Shown here piece by piece: positions 1-4,472 of a stretch of DNA of 5,381 nt. The notes beneath the pieces are model-generated. The model saw nothing but the letters and a program-made list of their open reading frames with translations, was not told the origin of the DNA and ran no database searches. Positions within the stretch are counted from its first letter, which is position 1. Each line of letters opens with the position of its first letter. Source of the DNA: CAYSCW01 sp964429795 (GTDB taxonomy: Bacteria > Acidobacteriota > Aminicenantia > Aminicenantales > Aminicenantaceae); contig CAYSCW010000075.1 of assembly GCA_964429795.1 (NCBI GenBank), forward strand, positions 1 to 5,381, written 5' to 3'. A program made the translations under genes and the position numbers.

Positions 1-663
1 TCCGAAGAGGAGCTTTTGACTGTCGATTTTCCTGAATCCCGATTCGCGGAGAAGGGAAGAAAATTCCTCCGGGGAATAAAAGCGTGGAACAGTGAAAGAA
101 AGATAACTGTAACCGGCTTTTGATCCTGAGATTAAAGTACCCACAGGTCTGACAATACGCCTTATGTAAAAGTGAAAGAATTTCCGCAGAAGTCGTGAGG
201 AAGGCTGGCTCGTTTCCAGGTTGACGAAACGGCCACCTGGTTTAAGTACACGCAGAAACTCCCGGAGATGAGAGATGAGGAAATCTCGCTTATGATCGAT
301 GTTCCGGGTGGCAAAGGAAATGGTTAAAAGGTCGAAGGTAGCATCGGGAAAGGGAAGACGGCGGGCTTCAGACTCAATAAAAGTGATGTTTTTTACTCTC
401 CTCTTTTGCAGAGCTTTTAACAGCATGGGAAAGCTGAAATCGAGGGAGATGATTTTGACATTTGAGCCGGCACAGCGAGAAAGGCTTTGAGCCATCTCAC
501 CAGTCCCGCTGCAGACATCGAGCCAAAGGGTGCCGGCTCCTTCGGAAGCATTTTTTGCCGCTTTCTTTCTCCAGTAGATATCGAACCCGACTGTCAGGAT
601 GTGATTGATGAAATCGTAGGTGTGGGCCACTTCAGTGTATATTTTTCGAACGCCTTTTTTCAT
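1..663 (-). CDS. ubiE: UbiE/MenG-type quinone C-methyltransferase, C-terminus cut by window edge
   Basis: SAM-dependent methyltransferase expected to methylate demethylmenaquinone (and/or the ubiquinone precursor) in the last steps of respiratory quinone synthesis. I translated the reverse strand from ATG at 663; it stays open for 221 codons to base 1. The N-terminus has the family's VRKIYTEVAHTYDFINH start, with the usual YD..N...........W pattern (Y16, D17, N20, W31). SAM motif I is LDVCSGTGE (49-57), the acidic end of strand 2 is D75, and LPFPDATFDLLTISFATRN (103-121) and RVLKPGGRFVNLETS (138-152) match the two most conserved later blocks, the second being the UbiE signature. The tail YSYLSFTVPRFYSPEE and LLRESGF also fits. 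The family usually ends roughly 10-15 residues further on, so only the extreme C-terminus is missing. An in-frame stop lies upstream at 688-690 and the SD is weak. UbiQ versus MenG substrate cannot be told from sequence. Family call is firm. Confidence 0.93.
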   Translation of the reverse strand, partial: MKKGVRKIYTEVAHTYDFINHILTVGFDIYWRKKAAKNASEGAGTLWLDVCSGTGEMAQSLSRCAGSNVKIISLDFSFPMLLKALQKRRVKNITFIESEARRLPFPDATFDLLTISFATRNIDHKRDFLISHLREFLRVLKPGGRFVNLETSQPSSRLLRKFFHFYIRRIVRPVGTLISGSKAGYSYLSFTVPRFYSPEEFSSLLRESGFRKIDSQKLLFG

Positions 664-671
664 CTTTCGGG

Positions 672-687
672 TTAATCTGCAGATTAA
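672..687. promoter_or_regulatory. 16-bp perfect palindrome just upstream of ubiE start
   Basis: TTAATCTGCAGATTAA is a perfect palindrome centred between 679 and 680, ending 8 bases before the ubiE ATG. Its position between any upstream promoter and the start codon suits a repressor operator, or a short hairpin near the ribosome site. No loop remains if folded fully, so a protein-binding site is the more natural reading. Function is inference only. Confidence 0.35.
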
Positions 688-810
688 TCAATTTTAATAA
701 AGATCGTGCTGATAATCTATACAATCCTGTTTGTTTTGATGATAAGGGAAACATCTCCATTCCCGTGATAGCAAATAAAAGCGCCGGTTCCCCTCCATCC
801 TCGCCAAGAC

Positions 811-841
811 CCTGCCAATGCAGCAAATCTGCACAAGCAGG
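811..841. repeat. Bipartite symmetric inverted repeat
   Basis: The sequence reads CCTGC, CAA, TGCAG, CAAAT, CTGCA, CAA, GCAGG. The outer arms (811-815 and 837-841) and inner arms (819-823 and 829-833) pair perfectly, and the two 3-base spacers between them are identical (CAA and CAA). This gives a two-step stem with a symmetric internal loop, or two nested half-sites for a DNA-binding protein. It is not followed by a T-run on either strand, so it is not an intrinsic terminator. Confidence 0.45.
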
Positions 842-884
842 ATGTGAAATTTGCCCTCTGAAGGTAAAGTAGAGAGCAAATGAG

Positions 885-907
885 TAATAAGGGAAAGTCC
901 CTTATTA
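885..907. terminator. Hairpin at the 3' end of the MFS gene (possible terminator)
   Basis: TAATAAGGGA (885-894) and TCCCTTATTA (898-907) form a 10-bp stem with a 3-base loop. The TAA stop of the minus-strand MFS gene is 905-907, so the hairpin starts at the stop codon. On the minus strand no U-run follows the stem (it reads CTCATTTGC), whereas on the plus strand TTTTT follows at 908-912. It therefore looks better as a plus-strand terminator, although no plus-strand gene is visible. It may still protect or end the MFS transcript. Confidence 0.4.
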
Positions 908-2050
908 TTTTTGGAGGAAAAGATAGTAAACAGAGGTCAGAACCCCTAATCCTCCAAGCAGGATGAAAGATGAACTGATTCCGAATTTATCTGAGAGGAA
1001 GCCCGCCGCCAGGACAACCACAGCACCCGTCAGCATCTGAATATTTGCAACCAGACTGAAAGCCTGAGCCTGATTCTTTTCCGGCACCTCATTCCCTACA
1101 AAAGATTGAAAGGCCGGGTAGATAAGGAAAAGAAAAGTTCCAAACAGAAAGAGGCTTATTTGAGCGAGTGCCAGCTTGTTTGCTGCTCCGAGAAGAAAGA
1201 GGAAAAGAGTAGAACCTATAAGGCTGAGCCGAGCGAGCTTTTTTCGCCCCACCCTCCGGCTCAAATATCCGAAAAGGTAGGTCATCACACTCCCTATACC
1301 GATCCAAAAAGCAAGCACAACTCCCGTCTTTCCCAGAGGAACAGAGAATTTATGGTTGAAGAGCGGGGGAGCATAAAAAACAGTAGCCGCCCAGCAAGCA
1401 CCGCCAAAAGCAAACCCCAGAAGATAGGTTTTAACGGTCTTGATTGTATCGATCCATGATGAGAGATCGTGACTGAACCTTTCTTCACTCCGGGTTGAGG
1501 TTTTTCTGACTGAGATGAAACTTATAGTTCCCAAGAAGAGAATGACAGCCGCCCATATTTGCAGAGGGGTCTTCCAGTTGAAGGTTTGGGCAAGATAACC
1601 TGAAGATACAAAAGCAATGAAGACGCCCAGGTTTCCCGAGCCACTCTGGATTCCCATGGCAAAATCGAGCCCTTGGTCAGGATGAGTCTTGGATACCCAT
1701 GCAACTCCTAGGGAATGATAGAAGCTGGTGAAGGCTCTAAACAGAAGATAGAGCAAAAGAAAGGAGACAAAAATGGAGGATTTTGTAAGAAGCAAAAGGG
1801 AGAGAGAGATTCCTCCGATACTGATGAGAAGAAGATATTTGTATTCCACTCTATGAGAGAGGAGAACGATCAATATCTGGAAGATGAAGGTAGTGAGGAG
1901 TCCGAGATTGGAGAGGATCCCGATATGGAAATAGCTGGTGATGATGAATTGTTGACTGTAAAGAAGAGGAAATATCATGGGTATGGTCACCGTAGAGGCA
2001 TCGTTTAGGGCATGAAAGAGGGAAGCGGAAAAGAGGATTCTTTTTTGCAT
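905..2050 (-). CDS. MFS transporter, fosmidomycin-resistance (FSR)-like branch
   Basis: A 381-residue inner-membrane protein with about twelve hydrophobic segments (roughly 7-30, 41-63, 71-89, 93-115, 130-153, 163-180, 204-228, 242-262, 274-292, 294-317, 327-350, 361-379), the size and shape of a major facilitator. A charged loop at about 183-205 separates the two six-helix halves. GYLSRRVGRKK (261-271) resembles the MFS motif A loop between helices 8 and 9, and GFLSDKFG (350-357) is a similar loop near the end. The N-terminal FHALNDAS...IPMIFPLL and the helix 4-5 region FYHSLGVAW...MGIQSGSGNLG resemble FSR-type drug efflux proteins. The substrate cannot be read from sequence; efflux by proton antiport is a family-level guess. 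The SD before ATG (2048-2050) is weak, and the predicted promoter leaves a leader of only about 10-12 bases. It diverges from the Tat-exported asparaginase-like gene, with which it may share regulation. Confidence 0.87.
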   Translation of the reverse strand: MQKRILFSASLFHALNDASTVTIPMIFPLLYSQQFIITSYFHIGILSNLGLLTTFIFQILIVLLSHRVEYKYLLLISIGGISLSLLLLTKSSIFVSFLLLYLLFRAFTSFYHSLGVAWVSKTHPDQGLDFAMGIQSGSGNLGVFIAFVSSGYLAQTFNWKTPLQIWAAVILFLGTISFISVRKTSTRSEERFSHDLSSWIDTIKTVKTYLLGFAFGGACWAATVFYAPPLFNHKFSVPLGKTGVVLAFWIGIGSVMTYLFGYLSRRVGRKKLARLSLIGSTLFLFLLGAANKLALAQISLFLFGTFLFLIYPAFQSFVGNEVPEKNQAQAFSLVANIQMLTGAVVVLAAGFLSDKFGISSSFILLGGLGVLTSVYYLFLQK

Positions 2051-2067
2051 CTTCGAAGGAGATTGGA

Positions 2068-2097
2068 TTTATACTAAACCTCTCCCCAGATTGTCAA
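2068..2097 (-). promoter_or_regulatory. Sigma-70-type promoter for the MFS gene
   Basis: On the minus strand a perfect TTGACA (-35, bases 2097-2092) is followed after 18 bases by TATAAA (-10, bases 2073-2068). Transcription would begin near 2061, about 10-12 bases before the ATG at 2050, giving a nearly leaderless mRNA that fits the poor SD. The -35 box overlaps the plus-strand -35 box at 2091-2096. Confidence 0.65.
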
Positions 2098-2119
2098 TTT
2101 GCATCGCGATCATTAAAAT
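2091..2119 (+). promoter_or_regulatory. Sigma-70-type promoter for the asparaginase-like gene
   Basis: TTGTCA (2091-2096) and TAAAAT (2114-2119) are separated by 17 bases, each matching consensus at five of six positions. The expected start is near 2126, leaving a leader of about 66 bases before the ATG at 2192. The spacer contains the palindrome ATCGCGAT (2103-2110), and a 7-base inverted repeat, AATTTGC (2096-2102) with GCAAATT (2134-2140), brackets the -10 box; both are possible operator sites. Confidence 0.65.
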
Positions 2120-2161
2120 ATTGCTTCTTATACGCAAATTCAGTAAGTTAGTAATTTAAAG

Positions 2162-2187
2162 AGGAGGTGAAAGAATAAAGGAGGAGG
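2162..2187 (+). promoter_or_regulatory. Two tandem strong Shine-Dalgarno sequences
   Basis: AGGAGGTGA (2162-2170) is a near-perfect SD with no long frame after it. AAGGAGGAGG (2178-2187) is a second strong SD correctly placed before the ATG at 2192 and sets that start. The first SD overlaps GTG AAA GAA TAA (2167-2178), a three-codon frame that is probably accidental. Confidence 0.65.
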
Positions 2188-2191
2188 AAAG

Positions 2192-3253
2192 ATGAAAGAC
2201 ACATTTTCAAGAAGGGCTTTTCTCAGAACGGGAATAGGAGTAGGTGTGGCGGCCCTCTTTCAAAAAAACAATAAGCTTGTCGGAGAAGAAAGATCTGCAG
2301 GAGAAATGCGGGTAGTGGCCAGCGGAAATGGAATACGGGCCACCGAGAAAGCCATGGAGCTCCTCAAACAAGGTGCTGATCCTCTCGATGCTGTCATCGC
2401 TGGAGTAAACATCGTCGAGGATGATCCCGAGGTTATTTCAGTAGGCTATGGCGGCCTTCCGAACGAGGAGGGAGTAGTTGAGCTTGATGCTTCAGTCATG
2501 CATGGTCCGACCCACAACGGTGGAGGGGTGGCGAGTCTGAGGAATATAAAGAATCCCTCCAAGGTAGCCAAACTGGTCATGGAAAGAACAGACCATGTCC
2601 TGATTGTTGGAGAGGGCGCTTTGAAATTTGCCCGGGCCCATGGATTCAAGGAAGAAAATCTCCTCACAGAAAAAGCTAGAGCGAGGTGGCTCCGATGGAA
2701 AGAGGCTCTCTCTGACCGAGACAATTGGTTCCCTCCTAAATCCGAAAAGCTTGAACCAGAAGCCAGATCCTATGTCGAGTCTCATGGCACCATTAATTGC
2801 ATCGCTATCGATTCAAAAGGGAATCTGGCTGGAGTGACCACAACCAGCGGATTATTTTTTAAGATTCCCGGCAGAGTGGGAGACTCTCCGATCATCGGGG
2901 CGGGCCTTTATGTGGACAACGATATAGGGGCAGCGGGTTCTACAGGTAGAGGAGAAGCCGCCATTCTCAACTGTGGAAGCTACCAGGTGGTGGATTTCAT
3001 GAGGAGAGGCTTTTCACCAGAAGAGGCTTGCCTTAGGACTCTGGAGAGAATCGTTGAAAAATCAAAACGACTGTCTCATCTTATGGATGAAGATGGCCTT
3101 CCGCGATTCGATCTCAGCTTTTATGCCCTGAATAAAAAGGGGGAATATGGGTCTGCCTCGATCCGGAGTGAGGCACAATTCGCCGTGCACGATGGTAAAG
3201 AGAATAAGCTGGAGGCAAGAGCCTATCTTTTTAAAAAAAAAGAAAGAAGATAA
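2192..3253 (+). CDS. Tat-exported N4-(beta-N-acetylglucosaminyl)-L-asparaginase family Ntn-hydrolase
   Basis: Member of the glycosylasparaginase / type 2 asparaginase family, which self-cleaves before a threonine and then hydrolyses the amide of (glycosyl)asparagine. Residues 1-23 form a twin-arginine signal: SRRAFLR (6-12) then a hydrophobic stretch (TGIGVGVAALF), so export of the folded protein across the inner membrane is expected. The body follows characterised enzymes closely: LDAV (65-68), SVGYGGLPNEEGVVELDA (83-100), RNIKNPSKVA (117-126), LIVGEGALKFA (137-147), catalytic HGTI with T200, TTTSG (T218), GRVGDSPI (R228, D231), GAAGSTGRGE (T251, G252) and the C-terminal FAVHDGKENKLE. T200, T218, R228, D231, T251 and G252 have the spacing of human Thr206, Thr224, Arg234, Asp237, Thr257 and Gly258. 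Two departures: Gly199 replaces the Asp before the nucleophile, and Ser44 stands where the flavobacterial and human enzymes have a pocket Trp. Plain or isoaspartyl asparaginase activity is therefore possible. A run of nine A (3233-3241) encodes Lys near the end. Family call firm, substrate uncertain. Confidence 0.93.
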   Translation: MKDTFSRRAFLRTGIGVGVAALFQKNNKLVGEERSAGEMRVVASGNGIRATEKAMELLKQGADPLDAVIAGVNIVEDDPEVISVGYGGLPNEEGVVELDASVMHGPTHNGGGVASLRNIKNPSKVAKLVMERTDHVLIVGEGALKFARAHGFKEENLLTEKARARWLRWKEALSDRDNWFPPKSEKLEPEARSYVESHGTINCIAIDSKGNLAGVTTTSGLFFKIPGRVGDSPIIGAGLYVDNDIGAAGSTGRGEAAILNCGSYQVVDFMRRGFSPEEACLRTLERIVEKSKRLSHLMDEDGLPRFDLSFYALNKKGEYGSASIRSEAQFAVHDGKENKLEARAYLFKKKERR

Positions 3254-3257
3254 ATCC

Positions 3258-3926
3258 TCAGACAATTTTAGAGGCAGGAGATTTGAACTCCTGCCCTTTG
3301 ATGAGAAGAGCGGGATGCCCATCTTGGAGGAGCTTTGTGGCGATTCTTTGTGCTGAGTCTAGGCTTTTGGCTTTGATCCTTACCCTGTAGTAAGACTGAA
3401 CAGGTGTTGTAAACTCGGTTATGTAGACTTCGCTGTATTTTTTCTGGAGTTTCTTCTTAAGCGCCAGGGCATTTTTCTTGGAGATGAAAGCGCCGACCTG
3501 AACAGCGTAAAAAGCGTCTTGCTTTTCTTGAGAATAGTTATCTATCACTTCAATCTTAACCGGTACCACTCCTTCCCCCACCATGCCCAGCATCTGCGCT
3601 GCTGCATAGGAGAGGTCGATGATTCTCTCCCTTATGAAAGGCCCCCGGTCGTTGATGCGGACGATGACTGATTTTCCGTTGGTCAAATTAGTGACCATGA
3701 CCATCGTCCCAAAGGGGAGGCTGCGATGGGCCGCGGTCATATCGTACATGTTGTAGATTTCTGTGTTGGAGGTTGTTTTTCCATGGAATTTTGGGCCATA
3801 CCAGGAGGCAAGACCTGTCTGAACGCTGGGAGGAGGGAAGTACTCCCTCCGGGCACAAAAGGAGAGCAGGAGAGCCGTAGAAAGAAGAAGGACAGAAATT
3901 TTTATCTTGGAAAAGTCCCTCGTCAT
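3258..3926 (-). CDS. rlpA: RlpA-like protein with DPBB and SPOR domains
   Basis: RlpA proteins are septal/outer-membrane lipoproteins; in Pseudomonas aeruginosa RlpA is a lytic transglycosylase acting on denuded glycan, and SPOR domains bind that glycan at division sites. Order: signal segment (about 8-23), Cys24, proline-rich linker (31-33), double-psi beta-barrel (about 37-127) with GLASWYGPKFHGKTT (38-52), TAAHRSLPFGTMVMVTN (64-80) and INDRGPF (91-97), then a SPOR domain (about 138-211) opening AFYAVQVGAF and ending GHPALLI. E56, H67 and D93 are present, with spacings (11 and 26) equal to those I recall for the catalytic trio of the Pseudomonas protein, suggesting an active enzyme. The lipobox reads LSFC, with Phe at -1 where Gly/Ala/Ser is usual, so lipidation is uncertain. 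ATG is the first start after an in-frame upstream TAA, but I see no clear SD. It converges on the asparaginase gene with a 4-base gap. Confidence 0.92.
   Translation of the reverse strand: MTRDFSKIKISVLLLSTALLLSFCARREYFPPPSVQTGLASWYGPKFHGKTTSNTEIYNMYDMTAAHRSLPFGTMVMVTNLTNGKSVIVRINDRGPFIRERIIDLSYAAAQMLGMVGEGVVPVKIEVIDNYSQEKQDAFYAVQVGAFISKKNALALKKKLQKKYSEVYITEFTTPVQSYYRVRIKAKSLDSAQRIATKLLQDGHPALLIKGQEFKSPASKIV
3273..3295. terminator. GC-rich hairpin between convergent genes
   Basis: GGCAGGAG (3273-3280) and CTCCTGCC (3288-3295) form a perfect 8-bp stem with a 7-base loop, 19 bases past the asparaginase stop and inside the last codons of the convergent rlpA gene. On the plus strand it is followed only by CTTTG, a poor U-run; on the minus strand by TCTAAAATTG. 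It is the only terminator-like candidate in this tight convergent junction, and may work for the plus strand. Confidence 0.35.
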
Positions 3927-4037
3927 GACTGTTTATTCTGATGAATGATGCCTTATTATTGATGACATAAACACCGCCAGAAATCAAGACTCTCCCTTTA
4001 GAAGCATCTTTATTTCAATGATGTCTGTTTTCGTTAA

Positions 4038-4064
4038 TTCCTCTTTTCCTTTTTTCTCTTTTTT
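4038..4064 (+). other. 27-base homopyrimidine tract in the rlpA/VanZ divergent region
   Basis: Only C and T occur across 27 bases, mostly T-runs interrupted by C or CC. It lies in the 177-base gap between two divergent genes, directly before a -10-like TAGAAT (4067-4072). I found no convincing -35 box for either gene in this gap. Confidence 0.5.
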
Positions 4065-4077
4065 AATAGAATAGAGA

Positions 4078-4098
4078 GCCTCTTCAGAAGAAAGAGGC
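4078..4098 (+). promoter_or_regulatory. Hairpin covering the Shine-Dalgarno of the VanZ-like gene
   Basis: GCCTCTT (4078-4084) pairs perfectly with AAGAGGC (4092-4098) around a 7-base loop. The right arm contains AGAGG (4093-4097), the only plausible SD for the gene starting at 4104 or 4110. No U-run follows, so it is not a terminator. It would limit ribosome access when folded; regulation is inference. Confidence 0.5.
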
Positions 4099-4103
4099 CA
4101 GTA

Positions 4104-4472
4104 TTGAAGATGAAAAGAGCGCTTTATTTCCTGCCCGCTGCTCTCTATTATGCTCTTATCTTCTATTTATCTTCAAGATCTTATGGAATGGATATTCGTG
4201 CACCTTACTTTGACAAAGCTGTTCACTGTGTGGAATTTGCCGTGCTGGCATTCCTGCTTTCTTTCGGGTTTTTTAAAGGCTTGAAATCCTCTTTCAGAGG
4301 GAAAGCAGTATTGACTGTTTCAACCGGTGTGCTTCTTGGCCTGCTGGATGAGACTCATCAGTATTTTGTTCCCCTGCGTCAGTTTGAAGTGCTGGATATG
4401 GCTTTCGACAGCCTAGGTATTCTTCTTGGTCTTCTTGCCTACCTCTTTGTCTCCCGAAAATTAAATGTTTAA
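4104..4472 (+). CDS. VanZ-family small membrane protein
   Basis: A 122-residue integral membrane protein with four predicted helices (about 5-23, 38-59, 66-82, 98-116). The VanZ-like pattern is clear: DKAVH (37-41) at the start of helix 2, then G79...E83..Q86...P90.R92.....D98 and G105...G109. D102 stands where many members have Asn. VanZ of the vancomycin operon gives low-level teicoplanin resistance, but most bacterial homologues have no known function; a cell-envelope role is a family-level guess, and nothing here points to a glycopeptide resistance cluster. Start choice is ambiguous: TTG at 4104 lies 6 bases after AGAGG (good spacing), whereas ATG at 4110 lies 12 bases after it. The protein differs by only two residues. 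The stop overlaps that of the convergent LOG gene. Confidence 0.86.
   Translation: MKMKRALYFLPAALYYALIFYLSSRSYGMDIRAPYFDKAVHCVEFAVLAFLLSFGFFKGLKSSFRGKAVLTVSTGVLLGLLDETHQYFVPLRQFEVLDMAFDSLGILLGLLAYLFVSRKLNV

Larger units (their letters stand above)
664..904. other. Intergenic region between ubiE and the MFS gene; no credible gene, several inverted repeats
   Basis: This gap separates two minus-strand genes. It holds, from right to left, the hairpin at the MFS stop codon (885-907), a bipartite symmetric inverted repeat (811-841), a short GGGAA/TTCCC inverted repeat (746-750 with 760-764) and the palindrome before ubiE. On the minus strand, short frames exist (for example 694-879, TTG start), but they resemble no family and have no convincing ribosome site. 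A weak minus-strand promoter-like pair, TTGTAT then TTTATT with 17-base spacing, lies at about 695-723 and could serve ubiE; the match is poor. Confidence 0.5.

Noticed and set aside
299..675. Short plus-strand frames (63 and 62 residues) opposite the left-edge methyltransferase
   Set aside because: They lie antisense to a clear UbiE coding sequence, show no family resemblance and have low-complexity or biased composition typical of shadow frames.
632..879. Minus-strand frames of 64 and 61 residues in the gap before ubiE
   Set aside because: One overlaps the ubiE start and neither has a recognisable motif or a good ribosome site; the second begins at TTG. The region reads better as regulatory spacer.
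1106..1459. 117-residue plus-strand frame inside the MFS gene
   Set aside because: It is the antisense of a well-supported 12-helix transporter; its Lys/Ser/Glu-rich sequence is what the complement of hydrophobic codons produces.
1715..2008. 97-residue acidic plus-strand frame opposite the MFS N-terminus
   Set aside because: Acidic/Lys-rich composition is again the mirror of Ile/Leu/Phe codons; no independent SD or motif.
2446..2837. Frames on both strands inside the asparaginase-like gene
   Set aside because: They overlap the most conserved part of a clearly homologous enzyme and have no family features of their own.
3688..3987. 99-residue minus-strand frame overlapping the start of rlpA
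   Set aside because: It covers the RlpA signal and DPBB region in another frame, and its sequence has no domain; the RlpA frame is far better supported.
4104..4472. Part of a vancomycin/teicoplanin resistance cluster
   Set aside because: VanZ homologues are widespread without resistance genes, and no VanA, VanH, VanX, VanR or VanS homologue is present here.
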